From Owenia fusiformis (Eukaryota > Annelida > Polychaeta > Sabellida > Oweniidae), in the NCBI GenBank assembly GCA_903813345.2, contig CAIIXF020000010.1:32764425-32828424 (forward strand): a DNA stretch of 64,000 nt, in the 5' to 3' direction. Shown here one piece after another: positions 45,307 to 57,700 of the stretch (positions are counted from its first letter, which is position 1; each line of letters starts with the position of its first letter). The notes beneath the pieces are model-generated. The model was given only the letters and a program-made list of their open reading frames with translations. It was not told where the DNA came from and searched no databases. A program made the position numbers and the translations under genes.

Positions 45307-46334
45307 CAGGTTTTCCCAGAACTCATGAGAATTTTTTGAGGGAGATATAAGGCATGAATTAAACATTGAGGAATAATTGACATGAATTTCAGGCACATAT
45401 CTTTTATATTTCCAAATTTATTGACATTTAAATTCTACATCACCATAAACCCTGGTGAAGTCAGAGAAATACAACAATTTATGTCATATTTTGATAATAT
45501 TTACACAACTTCTCTACTCTAATAGCATTGTTTTCATTGAATTATTTCAGCGTTTCTGTACATTAGTTAATAGGATCATACACATTCAGCTAACGTATTT
45601 CTACAGAGTTATTATAGCATGTTATCTGCAGTTGATGTTGTCTTTTCAGCTACTCTTTATACACATTCCCAAATCATCCAATAGCCATTTCTGTAGGGTC
45701 TTCTGAAACAACATGACTCAATTCTTCCATTTCAGTGACATGGCCCACTAATCTTTGTTTAAGGTCCCCAAAGAAATCAAAAGTATAGTAGAGCAAAATC
45801 TGGCAAGTATATGGAGCTACTATATACTATACTGTAAAGTCTCAATAGAAAGTAAATTGGATCCACTACTGACATGGATGTAGTGATTTATTCACTGTGC
45901 CTTGTCAATATGCAAGATCATATTGGCTAGCAAATGGGGACATTTCCTCCAGTCCCTCGGGAAAATGTCATTATTATCTTTCAGCAAACCAAATGCACAA
46001 TCTGTTGATATATTGGGTCTCTATCAATTTTTATATATCTTTTTATCAAAGTGCATCATCAATATGAGAAAAGTGCTGAACTAAGCTTATACAAAATATG
46101 TTGGTTTTATCGTTGAGAATTTTTATAAAATTGACAAAATGTGGCATGAACTGTTGTATTTTCCCGATAACTCCAGGGTTTGTGTCAATAAATTTGGAAA
46201 TATAAAAGATATGTGCCTGGAATTCATGTCAGTTATTCCCCAAAGTGTGTTTAATAATTGTACCAAATTTGAAGAAAAATCACCCATGCCTTATATCTCC
46301 CTCAAAAAATTCTCATGATTTCTGGGACACCATG
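45307..46334. mobile_element. TA-flanked MITE in copy A, empty site in copy B
   Basis: 1,028 bp, inverted arms of about 130 bp (…GAGAATTTTTTGAGGGAGATA… and complement), TA on both sides. Copy B at about 53478 reads GATATAGACTG, exactly the predicted empty site. TA targeting suggests Tc1/mariner-like mobilisation. No transposase frame; internal open frames (45455-45706, 45902-46084) are not supported. Confidence 0.85.
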
Positions 46335-46505
46335 TAGACTGAGTGCAGCTTAACATAATAGAAAGATTGTAAAAGAAGGGGACATCAAAATCTATCTAGC
46401 TTCAAAATGTGGACACCAATCTAGGTCCAATTCATAGTTTTTCTAAAATGCTCATAATTTTAAGTTTTTATTTAGGCTCACACTAGTTTTACTCCTTTAA
46501 CTTAA

Positions 46506-46982
46506 AGGCGCAATATCGGAAATCTGGAATAATTCCTTAGAAAAACTTCAAAATAAATCGTTGGTGCCTCAAACCTGCCCCTAAGAATGGCTACGACGTG
46601 AACTTACTTTTGTCAAAATACCGGAGCCAGGAAAAAATCACTCACTTAGATATCGGCGAAAGAAGTTTCAGTTTCGTTCGACTGCGAGAGCAAAATTGAA
46701 GCTGAGCTAAACGGTTTTCGTTTGTCGTAAAATTGACCTCATTTAACTGCGCCATCTGGCGAATGAATCATTCTTTCGAATTAAAATGAAATTTTTCGAT
46801 CCAATAATAAAATTGGCACAAAAATTATTAACTCCGCTTGACATAATCTTGGTCACTCTATCGTCTTCTTGATGAGGCACATCAGAACTTGGGATTAATA
46901 GCCATTCAACCAAGCCAGAAAAAGTATATATATTAGTTGTTCAACATGTTCAATTGTGTTAATATTTCCCAGAACTCAACCT
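46506..46982. mobile_element. TTAA-flanked insertion (Kolobok-like MITE) in copy A
   Basis: 477 bp starting AGGCGCAATATC and ending CTCAACCT, TTAA on both sides (46502-46505, 46983-46986). Copy B near 54390 has a single TTAA at the matching place (CACTTAATGTTT). AGG...CCT termini with TTAA fit Kolobok; the inverted repeat beyond the first bases is poor. Non-coding. Confidence 0.7.
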
Positions 46983-47540
46983 TTAATGTTTATATATATA
47001 TTAGTAGCCTATTATCATTGTAATTGTTATCTCCTTATTGTTCAAAGTATTCCAAAGGCTGTATGAAGACTCTCTTTGGTTGTTGGAAAGATGTTTTCCT
47101 GTAAGATGACCTTAAGGTTGAAGGTGCTCATTCTCATCTCACCACGTCACCTCCGTTAATGGATAGATTCTATCTTACTCTCTCTTGGGATGGTGATTAT
47201 GGCATGCCTCCCAGATTGATAGAGGCCTTTTCGAAGGATGGCATGGAATGTTTTGCCTCTTTGAGTGGTAGAGAGGCTGTATCCTTCCTACAGGATGGTT
47301 GGCTTAGATAATCAATTGGGGGGGGACAAATTATAGCTTATTCATCAATGAAACATGTTATATTTACCTGTAAGATGTGAAATGCATCTACTAGTATTTC
47401 ATGCAGGCGACATTTTTTCTGCAAGAAATTCAGTTTTGCTAAAGCGAGTTAAGTTCAATCAGTGGTGTTGTCTTATTTTTTTCATCATGGGATCTGTATC
47501 AACCAATCAGTGTTGAGATTGTTTATCGCTATCAGAAACA

Positions 47541-49555
47541 TTTTTTTTTTTTTTTTTTTTAACCAAAATTTATTTTATAGAAATATAAAACTGACAATTA
47601 AATAGAAAATAATTATTATAACCTAACATTTTACAACATCAAACATGATCGATAAATTAAAATATTCCATTGGGATTTTTTTTCTGATTTTTATAATCAT
47701 GTTCATTTGAATGTTGCCTATTCATACTTTGCGTGTGTATAATTTGACAATATGTAATTACAAAATATTAATTTTTAATATTCAATTAGTTCTTCTACAG
47801 ACATTTACAGTTTGACAAAATTGATATTTTATGGCCTTCATAACTGGATACTGGGTGATATTTTATGATATCACTCGCAATCCAGAATACTAAATGCTAT
47901 TTTATGATACCACTCAGTATTCAGAAATAAATTACATTAAACATCTATTTGCTAAGCATATGTCATAAGATAATCTACAAAAATCAACAAGAATATTGAA
48001 ATTGTGCAATTCAAAATAATATCAGAAAGTTTCGAGAAGATCCAGACATGTCTATAAATGGTGGCACATGCTATTTTTGGCATTGTCTCAGAAGTCATAC
48101 ACAGTTTTAAGAGCCATCAGATAATTTTAAATTGTGAAAACATCAATTCCTGTGGACCCCTGACCACAAAACCACTATTTCAACATAAGCATTAAAGCAA
48201 GCAAAGATTCCCTTGTACCATAAACAATTTCCCAGTATCTTTATCAAATGACATCTTAAGTTTCCAAATCAACAGACTACAAAAACGATTCTCATATCTT
48301 TGTTCAAACTATTTCAAGAATATTGCCACAAAAAAATCATTTCAAGAATTGGTTAGAATGAAAATATGCGAATTGGATGTTGAATAGTCTATAAGAGGAA
48401 TTATTGAATTAACATGTAGAAATTACAGACGAGTTATTGAAATAACATGTAGAAATGTTGAAATTTTTCAATGGTTCTACAAGAGGTATAACCTAAGATT
48501 GGGGTGTATAGACAATTTTAAGTACAGGTTCAGTTCTTATATTTACAAAGTTCAGAAATCTTACTGAATAACTTGTTTTACAAACCATCTATTCAAAAAG
48601 GCGTTAAGATTCATTCATATTTGCAATGTTCAAATTAAAAATAAATATTTTGAAAGCGTACAATCTAGCTTACAATTTGAAAATGAACGTGCGAATTGAT
48701 ACATTTAAATTTAAACTCAAAAATACACAGACAAAAAATAATTGAAATAAAATCAAAATTATAGTACAATTCACAATTCACTATAAATGGCTGGAAACTA
48801 AAGTGTGCTACTACAATATTGCAACTTAAACATAAATAATATTGCTATAAAGTGAACTTAATTTCTGTTAAACTATATATTTCACAAGACTCATAAATAT
48901 GAACTATTTACATCTTATCAACAACTTAGCTAAACATTTACATTTTACATAAAAGTACATCAACGCGAACAAAAAAATCATGACCTTCATGGATTCTTTT
49001 ACAATGAGCCAAATTATTTTCAGATTTTGATAAAACACTCGTCAGTAAATAAAACATTTGTGCTGTTTCAGACATAATTTATAGAAATGCTATTCATGAA
49101 GGTGATGACATTTTTGTTACAATACAACTTAACCTATTTGGTGAACTATAAGTCATAAAGTGTGCATGTCTTTTCATAAGGCCTTCTTTATCTTATGTAC
49201 AACATCATTTTTGAAAAACCATATAAGGCTTTATGGACTAAAATATCAGTAAATGGCGATATCTGTATCCGTTGGTAATTAATACTTCTCAATGCCAAAA
49301 AGGTATCCAGTGATCCAGTTCTTATTGATATCATGTAGCAGTATCTAATCGCCAACCAATGGCATTTTCTTGGAACAATATCAAAACAAAAATAACCCTT
49401 ACTTTCTTTTAGATTACATATCTTAACACAATACAGAATGTTTCAACATTATACTAAGGTACCTTGACTAGTTTTAACTAGTTGTAACTTCATATTTACA
49501 CTGTACATTTATTCAAATGACGAACACAAACCGAGACGTGCATTTAGCATTTAGT
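47541..49555 (-). pseudogene. Retroposed polyadenylated transcript (2 kb, non-coding)
   Basis: On the minus strand the segment ends in AATAAA (47574-47569) and a 20-base A-tail (47560-47541). GCTATCAGAAACAT is repeated on both sides (47528-47541 and 49556-49569), a 14-bp target-site duplication. Together these are the marks of LINE-mediated retroposition. The inside is AT-rich with no long frame, so the source was probably a long 3' UTR or non-coding RNA, 5'-truncated on insertion. It lies between the two segmental duplicates. Confidence 0.85.
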
Positions 49556-49922
49556 GCTATCAGAAACATGATGAAAAAATGAAAATATATCGGGAGTGGT
49601 AAGTTCCATTGATTCTATACGATAGAAGGGTTGAAATACATGAGATTCACTGCGTAAATTTGAGGTAGCCAACATTTGCTCCCTGTCACAAAGTTTTTGG
49701 AGCAAAATGTGAAATCAGGTAGCAAAAGATCGAACCCTGGGTTCTGTTGACAATCATGAGTTTTTTTCATTATCATACATTGGGTTCAGTAATTGGATAA
49801 ATTTTCAGTGTCCGCCACTTTGTTGCTTTTTGTATTTGTCATAGATAGTACTGTAGCAACGCCGTTCTTGCTAGAAAATCCCCTTTTCTGCCATGTTTCT
49901 GCCATCGCAGGGCATTGTAATA

Positions 49923-50240
49923 TCATTCTTTTGCCTCAGATAAATCAGAATTCATGGAGTTTAGGGCCACAGTGCGAGTTGCAGCATGTATTTTCTTCTT
50001 ATGTTTATTCCAGGTAGACTGTGGTGGCGGAGGAGGCATATTCATGTTCTTTGGGAAACAACGGCCTTGTTCATAGTTTCTTCCAATAGCAAATATAGAC
50101 AGTGGAAATCTATGGTTCACTTCATAACAGCCTGTGTTTAATTTCACAGATGTAGCATTACAGTCCGTACAAGTAAATGTTCATGTAGATGCAAGCCCTT
50201 GCTTGATCTCAGGGACATAAAAATGTCCGAAAGCGAATCA
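49923..50240 (-). mobile_element. Mutator-like transposase domain fragment
   Basis: The translation shows the C-terminal zinc-finger and hinge of the Mutator-like transposase domain common in invertebrate genomes: EIKQGLAST, TFTCTDCNATS, YEVNHRFPLSIFAIGR, NMNMPPPPPQSTWNKHKKKI, then an Ala/Ser/Met helix. One TGA interrupts it (50183-50181). The catalytic core is missing; only this segment survives. Confidence 0.7.
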
Positions 50241-51339
50241 CAAACAGTGCATGGATATGTGTTGATAAATCCAATTAAATTAGATTCATATCTAATAGTT
50301 AGACTTGGCATTCTGAGATTATCTAGGCAGACAAAATTGTTCCATAATTAGAAAGTTATTATATATTAAAATTATTAAATATGAGAAAGACCTATCCAAG
50401 CATTTCTTATTAAAGAAAGTGTAAGTCGTCAATCATTACAGATACCATAGCCTGGGCTGCACCAATATCTTTCTTGTTTTCTTTAATGTTGCAATCTTAG
50501 AAAATATTTACATAAGTATATTTAATGATATATTAAATACTTCACAAAATTATTGAACACAATTACAATTGGTCGATAAAGAAAATGATCAAAATAATAA
50601 AGCATATTGTCAATTTCAAAATAAGCAGTGGTAATATAGCAAATATGCAAATTAATTATATGTGTTGGTAATTTTGAATTACAATTTCTTATGTAAGGAG
50701 GATTGTCCCTAGAATGCACTCTCATTGTCAATGAGTCCAAAAAGCAATTTCCAAACCAGGGTCCATACTCATCATTTTGGTAATTGTCACTAGAAATGCC
50801 AGTTAGTTATTTAGGATGTAGATTGTAGAGGTATGATATAACCTATCAGTTTTACTCATTCAAGATACTTATTCTGGACAAAAATCACTTTATATTGGGA
50901 GTGAGGAGAACTTGTGACCCATGTCTCTTGGTCATTTGACCAATTCAAGATATCATGTTCATTATGTTGGTGATTTCTGGTTAGACAAAAAATAAAATAT
51001 ATTTTCATATTAAAAAATTCTAATTATTCTTAATTCAGAAAGGAAGGGGGGTTGAGGTATATTGCCTCCTAAGAAAAATTTTAAGATGTTATCTAGTGCT
51101 TCCTGAGCATTTTTAAGTCAATAAAAATTGAAATTCCAGGTGTTCCAGAGTGGGAGGTGGAAACATTGACCACATCAAGGTGCTATTTGAAAAAAGTGTC
51201 TGATACAAAAAATGAGATAAATTCAGATTCCTTCTCGAAAATTTTACAATTTTAAGATGCTATTTGGGGCTTTCACTGTCTGTCTGTCCATCCATCCCTC
51301 TGTGTCTCAGTCTGTCAACAATTGGCCTGGTTTAAAACC
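50241..51339. other. Spacer with dispersed-repeat unit
   Basis: 50241-50990 is AT-rich with nothing recognised. 50990-51290 is a unit of the same repeat family as 14160-15050 (ATTTTACAATTTTAAGATGC). Then a GTCTGTCTGTCCATCCATCC simple stretch. Confidence 0.6.
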
Positions 51340-52495
51340 TCTGTCAATAGGATTCCCAGTTTAAGTTATCTTTGTTCAACATCAATATAGAAAACCCCCC
51401 TTTGATTCCCGGTTCAAAAGGTCATCAATTTTCAAGACTCGAATATTCCACTTTTGGACCATTTGAATTTAAAACGATATGTCGATAGAATTCCCGTTTT
51501 AAGTTATTTTTGTTCAACATCAATACTTTCACAATACGTCACCACTTTTGTCTCTCGAAATTCATTTTTGGCCCATTTCCTAGCTTTGCAAATAATTTCA
51601 GGTGTTCTGCATTGTAAAAAGCCATGCCACTGTAAAGAGTAGTTGTATGAAATAATTTTGTTACAAAAAATCAGCAAAAATTATATCCATTTTTTATTTT
51701 CAGCCATTTGAGTTAACAGTCCATCTGTCGCGAAATCCACTTTTGGACCATTTGCTTTAAAACCTCTCTCGATAGGAATCCTTTAAGCTATTTTTGTTCA
51801 ACATCAATATAGAAAACTCCCCTATTACTCTGGGTTCAAAAGCTTGCCTATTTTTAAAATGGTTGCCATTTTTTGTCTTGCCAAATTCACTTTTGGCCCA
51901 TTTCCTTGCTTTACAAATAATTTCAGGTGTCCTGCATAGTAAAAAGCCATGTCACTGTGAAGAGAAGGTATATGAAATAATTTTGTTACAAAAATTGGCA
52001 ATAAGTTATATCTGTTTGTTACAGCCATTTAAGTTCACATTGATTTGTCCATCTGTCTCGCGAAATCCACTTTTGGACCATTCACCTTAAAACTTCTGTC
52101 TATAGGATTCCCATTTTAAGTTATTTGTGTGCAACATCAATACAGAAAACTCCCCTATCACTCCTGGTTCAAACTCTCGCCTATTTTGAAAATGGCGAGA
52201 TTTTCGTCCTTCGAAATTCACTTTTGGGCCATTTCCTAGCTTTACAAATAATTTCAGCTGTCCTACATTGTAAAAAGCCATGTCACTGTAAAGAGTAGTT
52301 GTAGGATATAATTTTGTTACAAAAAATCGGCAAAAATTATATCTGTTTTTTTTAAATTTATTTTCTGCAATTTTAGCCATCATTCACTTTTGAGCAACAC
52401 CGTGTGATCTCAATACCAACTGTAATATTAGAAGTTAAAGTTAACATTGCAAATATTTGTAAAATTGAACCTGTGACAGATATAGGTGCTGATCA

Positions 52496-52526
52496 ATAAA
52501 CTCAACAGTTGTGATCCCCATTCATA
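52496..52526 (+). promoter_or_regulatory. Degenerate TATA and cap motif, gene B
   Basis: CAATAAAC stands where copy A has CTATAAAC, and the cap-like CCATTCA is conserved (52518-52524) directly before ATAAGATGG. Transcription may be weaker than in copy A if the box matters. Confidence 0.4.
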
Positions 52527-52528
52527 AG

Positions 52529-52807
52529 ATGGCCTACAAACCAAAACTAAGACGTCTCGTTCCAAAGATGCAGCCGCCTGAAGATGGTGCCTCTAAACCT
52601 AAATATGGCTGTAGATGCGTGATATGTGCTGTACATTTAAACAAGAAGAACAATTTATTCCTCTGCAGATGTGGTCACAGGTATTGCACAAAGCATTATA
52701 TACAGTACCATGTGCCATGTAGAGGACGGATCATGACAAAATGTATCGTTTGTGTAAGGCGTGAAAGAGACAATCTGAAGAATAAACAAGCTAAAACAAA
52801 GAATTAG
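52529..52807 (+). CDS. 92-residue basic zinc-finger-like protein with histone-type mRNA end (copy B)
   Basis: Paralogue of 44385-44663, same length, intronless, starting MAYKPKLRRLVPKMQPPEDG. Seven substitutions relative to copy A (S/P, L/V, I/N, K/R, S/T, V/I, K/N), mostly conservative and none in the Cys/His ligands (CRCVIC ... CRCGHRYCTKHYIQYHVPC ... KCIVC). The intact frame and the conserved 3' processing signal argue that both copies are functional or were until recently. An in-frame GTG further upstream (52511) is less likely to be the start because copy A does not share it. Confidence 0.8.
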   Translation: MAYKPKLRRLVPKMQPPEDGASKPKYGCRCVICAVHLNKKNNLFLCRCGHRYCTKHYIQYHVPCRGRIMTKCIVCVRRERDNLKNKQAKTKN

Positions 52808-52826
52808 AAACCAACAAACCAACCAC

Positions 52827-52867
52827 GGCCCTTTTCAGGGCCACCAATTGTTTCCAAAAGAGAAATG
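52827..52867 (+). terminator. Histone-type 3' stem-loop and downstream element, gene B
   Basis: GGCCCT-TTTC-AGGGCC at 52827-52842, then ACCA, then CAAAAGAGAAATG from 52855. Identical to copy A across the whole signal, while the surrounding flanks of the two copies differ at scattered positions. Confidence 0.8.
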
Positions 52868-53599
52868 AAATGTATGAATTGTATTAATTTAACAATTTAT
52901 AGAATAATAATCGGTCATGTTTATATAAATAATTATTTCATTTTAATAATTAAAGAGTGTGTGTAATTTAAATTTATTAGTAGACTCCATATTGAATCTT
53001 TTATTCTTTCTTTCTTTGTTCCTCTCATCCAAATTTTCTCACCAACTATTAAACTCACTTAAGCTAACTTACAAGGTGAACTAAGGAATGTATCTGGCCT
53101 TCTGGAAAATTAGGTCAAATTTTTTATCTCTGTCAAGAACTAGGTCAAATCTTGAGTTTTCCTTCAGTTTTTTTTGCCTGGGTTTTTATTATCATTATGT
53201 TCCTTAGAGGAAAAGCTAATTCCGAAGGGCAAATTTTTTTTGATTACTCTTACCTATTTTGAGATATGGCGTCCCAAAAGTAGGTCAAAACAAAAAATTC
53301 ACCAAATTTAAGGTTTGTGTTAGAAAATAAAGTGTAGAATCTTCTCAGAAATCTGAATCTGCAAACCAAATTTCGATTCAACCTCTGGTTCGGAAGTCAT
53401 GGGGTTTTGAAAGCTCAATTTGGTGCCCCATGTTAAGTCAATGGGAGAGAATGCTTTTTGAATTTTGAAACACAGATATAGACTGAGTGCAGCTTAACAT
53501 AGGAGAAAGCCTGTAAAAGAAGGAGACATCAAAAGCTACCTACCTTCAAAATTTGGACACCAGTGCCTATGTCAAAATCTAGGTCAAATTCATAGTTTT

Positions 53600-55030
53600 T
53601 CTTTGTGATTCTGACACTACATTTTAATGATTTGCTTTAAAATTTTGTATACACTTCGCCCAATCTGCCAAATTAAATAGTGACAAACTGAAGCAAAAAA
53701 GAAAAATAATCTAATGTTCTTGTTTTTCAGAGTCATTTTTTATTAGATTACATAATTGGTAACCTTTTGTTCCCATTATTTCCCATAGGTTGCTCTGGTA
53801 ATCCTTTGCTGGAGTTATAGAAATGACTCCAGTGTTAATCTTCAAATTTGGATGATCAGCATTGAACAAGCAAGGCTGACCTTGAAAGACTCAGGGACCA
53901 TTTCCTTCTTTCGGTATTCGTTGAGAAGCTTGTTGAGAAACTTACTGAAATCAGTTACCTTGAGGTGTACGACTGTGTATGGTTTCTTTTTCCTGGCCAT
54001 ATTTACAACTACTAAGAGCATAGACATGATTTCAACATGGTAGTTTATGAAGGATAATTACATCGTGTACAGTGTACTCTTCTGAGCCATCTTGGAGGTT
54101 GTCTTTGTGACAAGCGTATGTGTTGATTGTGACAAGCCTGTGTGTTGTCTTTGTTTCTGTTTTTTCTAGCTTGATTGCCGAATGCATTGCATCGCATTCA
54201 ATCTCTTCATGCCATTTCTAGAATCTTTTGTCTTGAAGTGTTAAAAATAATGTAATAGCAATTAAGTTTTACAAGTAAGAATGAGTCACTCCTGGTATTC
54301 CTATAAATTCTCTATATAATGTCAATGTCTAAATGCTCATAATTCTAAGTTTTTATTTATGCTCACACTAGTTTCACTCCTTTCACTTAATGTTTATATA
54401 TAAAGTAGCCTATTATCATTGTAATTGTTATCTCTTTATTGTTCATAGTATTCCCAAGGCTGTGTGAAGCCTCTCTTTGGTTGTTGGATAGATGTTTTCC
54501 ATAAAAATGACCTTCAGGCTGAAGGTGCTCATTCTCATCTCACCACGTCACCTCCATTAAGCCCTCTCACCAATGGATAGACTCTATCTTACTCACTCTT
54601 GGGATGGTGATTATGGCATGCCTCCCAGATGGATGGAGGCCTTTTCAAAGGATGGCCTCTGGAATGTTTTGCCTCTCTGAGTGTTGGAGAAGCTGTATCC
54701 TTCCTACAGGATGGTGGGTTAAGATAATCCTTGCTAAATATCCATTTGCTATCTATTGTACTGTCCAGGTGGGTTTCACAGCCTACAATGTTGTAGCTGT
54801 AATTGTCTATCATGGATTACAAGACTGCAACAGGTTAACATCCTCCGGACACAGGCCTCCAGAACTCGTACCTCCTTCCAGATATGTGAGTCAACTGGAG
54901 GAAACAAGATTTGGGAACAAGAAATGTGTTCACACTGAGAGTTATTCTGATAGAGAGGTGTTCAGATATACAGGTTTCACTATATCGTTATAAAAAGAAC
55001 ATTAACTAATCTTGATATACATACCTTTAC
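53600..55030. other. End of duplication B and spacer
   Basis: A minus-strand frame at 53842-54027 contains ARKKKPYTVVHLKVTDFSKF; it is unrecognised and may be a relic exon, since a donor-like AAG|GTAACT lies inside. Other open frames here (54589-54993) lie in duplicated non-coding sequence. Nothing else supported. Confidence 0.35.
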
Positions 55031-56220
55031 CTGTTCTTTGCAGCTTTGTGGCTTTGTAGTATCAGGCATCAGCTTTGACTGTAGATCTGGCAACTGATAT
55101 GTGAACAAAGAAATTCTAAAAAAATTGATATGTTTACTAATTTACCCTGAGCAAAAATGATCTTGTGTTCTAACTTAAGCATAATAGTTGCTTATTTCTT
55201 TCAAATTGCTGCCTTCTGCATTGCCTTCATCAAGTGTGCTATGAGAACATTTGTACACAATTGTTATTAGACTTCTAGACATGCTGTAATCATTTAATGG
55301 ATTGAATGCAATAAAAATAACTGCCAATACTAACTTGTTCTTCAAGCTGTACAGCCAATGGCGGATTAGTAGGCCTCAACTCTTGGTGGTTGACTTTAGC
55401 TGATTTAATCTTCCTTGGCGTTGGTGAACCAAAATGTAGCCATTTGTTTAGTTTCACTGGAGTTTTCTTCAGGGAGAGTCCTTCACAGCATTGAGTTTAG
55501 TTTTCTTTGATGGAGTTGCCTTAAATGGTGTTGTTTTTGGCCAAAAATAATTTAGATGAACACTGTAGAGGGCAAAATAAACAATAAACTTTGATAAAAA
55601 AATATTTTTACTAAAATGCCCATGAAACTTTTTATCGCAACCTTTGGGTGCTATATTATGATCAGTTTTTAATGAGATATACTGGGGAAAATACATGGAC
55701 ATGTTTGAATTAAACACAAGACTGCTGTACATTCAGGCATTTGCACAATCTGTATTGAAGTTTAGTTTTCAAAATAATTCATTTACTTTAAATCTTAATG
55801 ATTAATAGTCTATTTACTCTACAGAGCTGACAGTTTTAACAGAATACATGTTGTTCTTATTTGCTTTGGGTTTATTGACAGCTCATATGATGAACAGCAG
55901 AAAACTTCACTAAGATTTTAGCAAAATAAGGAAGTATAGACTGAATAGACTGAATTATAACGAGACGGAGCAATCTGTTTTCTTGTTCTTGTAATAAACA
56001 ATACTCAAGACGTGTAGAACTTTTGCGAATTCATGATAAATCCAATGAACTTACCGATCTGAACTCTGTGTTTTGTTTATTGTGTGGGTGCTTAGCCCAC
56101 AGGATGCTCAAAATACACTCCCGTTCCTTTGATAAATCGGCAGCTTATGTCTTTAGTTTTTGGTCGATCTTGTCCATTTTATTCAGTTCGTTGAAACACA
56201 TTTTGCAAATGAATTTGACA
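55031..56220 (-). pseudogene. Exons of a degenerate gene with Cys finger and Lys/Pro-rich linker
   Basis: Three segments: about 56220-56055 (VKFICKMCFNELNKMDKIDQ, ending at donor GATCG|GTAAGT), 55562-55335 (TTPFKATPSKKTK and, in another frame, KKTPVKLNKWLHFGSPTPRK to donor ACAA|GTTAGT), and 55093-55031 (LPDLQSKLMPDTTKPQSCKE, in phase with the previous exon, donor ACAG|GTAAAG). The first exon has TAA at 56147-56145, the second a frame change near 55470, and the first and second do not join in phase. A CxxC finger followed by a Thr/Pro/Lys-rich linker is seen in N termini of multicopy invertebrate proteins (for example DUF6589 types); that link is tentative. Confidence 0.45.
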
Positions 56221-57700
56221 TGACGATCATTTAAAGAAAAATTTGGATTTGACTTTGAAATTATTGATTTGATGTAACAACAGTGGTTTTCTGGGAATGT
56301 ACTCCCCCATATCTGACGTCAATTAGATGGTTCGAGAGGTGATAGTCACAGTTGACATGTTTCCATTCCGAAATTTCATAGTAATTCACTGTAATCCAAG
56401 AAAATTTGTCCAAGGTACTTTGTGGATGATGTCTGGAACCCTGCGTTCGGAGGATGCAGTTTAAAGACATGAGGATAACCTGGTTTCGTCTCTTTTTGTA
56501 ATCATGTTCGGTGGCACAGAATGTGATTCATCAGATAATGATGATGATTTTGATTTGTCAAGATCTGAGAGGGCGCTGAATGAATGAGCTAACTAGTTAT
56601 TAGATAGAACAGAGTCATTAAAGTAGCTTTTCAAGAAATTGGTAAGGTCACAACCATGATCCATTTGAAGCTGCCTGCATGTAAAGATATGTTGTAATCT
56701 GCTTTCGATACATTTCCTTATTTGATGTGCACTCACGTGTCACATTGTACAATATATAGTTCTTTGCTAATTCAATTTTAAGTCAACATCATTGTGCCCA
56801 AGATCGTGCCTTTCGAACTTCTAGTGCTTGCTTGAAAGCCTTAAAAAGGTTTGTTATGAGTTTCCGAAACCTTTCTGTATAAGAATTGGAATTGGTTGTA
56901 GAATATCATATTGTTTGTTTTTTTCAGTTCCTGCATTGTCTTGCATCTACAATATGTCGAATATGTTGGGACATGTGATTTCTAACCCTTGCTAGAAACT
57001 GCTCCATGAAATTCATACTCCAATACTTTGTGCAGAATACACCCTAGGTAGAGTGATAAGCCAAAATCTGGCAGGATTGAGTTAGAAGACAATCATAACC
57101 CAACATTTTTTTGTATTAAGAGATTTAAATAATAGATAATGTGCACTTCAAAAGTTTTAATGTGTATGTCATCCTTTTTATATTATCCCATAGCTCATTG
57201 AATGAATTGGCAAGTATTTCTTTGTAGCATTATTATCTTGCAGTTTTTGATACCATTTTAAATTGACTGCATGCATGGAAGTTAACCCTCTTGTGTATGA
57301 AATGGATAGGTGATACCCAATTTTATACATAGAAATACTTAATTCCTAATTGATAAAGCTTAATGGTAGAATGTTTTTAAATCTTGGTTGAGGATATTTA
57401 TGATACGTCTTCACTTGAATCTACAGGTGCCCTTGTAAAGTCAAAGATTGGAGTGGCGGCTATAGTTGGCATGGTATCTTGCGACTTATTACTTAAGGTA
57501 TCTACAGTGCCAGGGTTGAATTCAAAGTTTCTCATCCTCCAGTTTTAGATTGCAATCCAAGATTAAATTTCCTTGATGAAGTTTTCATGCCCTCATCTTT
57601 AAAGTAGCTTGTGATTAGTCTTACAGCCATACAGAGGTTCTGCTGGTATAGAGCATGTGATTTAAAGCATTATCAAGTGCTAGTATTCCACTCTTATCCA
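56221..57700. other. Intergenic, no supported gene
   Basis: A plus-strand frame at 56503-56586 (MFGGTECDSSDNDDDFDLSR) is acidic and could be a first exon opposite the pseudogene, but it ends after 27 codons without a donor. The rest is AT-rich with nothing recognised. Confidence 0.35.

Larger units (their letters stand above)
43370..47330 (+). repeat. Segmental duplication, copy A
   Basis: Direct counterpart of 51340-54750. Collinear blocks: satellite array, 92-codon gene, 3' flank with AAATTAGGTCAAAT, then CTCATCTCACCACGTCACCT near 47140. Gene start to gene start is 8,144 bp. Copy A carries two insertions absent from copy B (45307-46334 and 46506-46982). Copy B has a segment near 53380-53450 (GGTTCGGAAGTCATGGGG) that A lacks. 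Confidence 0.9.
51340..54750 (+). repeat. Segmental duplication, copy B
   Basis: Counterpart of 43370-47330 in the same orientation. It contains three to four units of the about 340-bp satellite (51340-52380), the gene, and the same 3' flank up to CTCTCTGAGTGTTGGAGAAG near 54680. A tandem arrangement with repeats between genes recalls histone clusters. Confidence 0.9.

Noticed and set aside
51794-52383. Hydrophobic frames upstream of gene B
   Set aside because: They lie in the about 340-bp satellite; equivalent units near gene A are not open.
43370-54750. Canonical core or linker histone gene linked to the stem-loops
   Set aside because: I looked for H1, H2A, H2B, H3 and H4 sequence patterns in the listed frames and found none; the stem-loops follow only the 92-codon genes.
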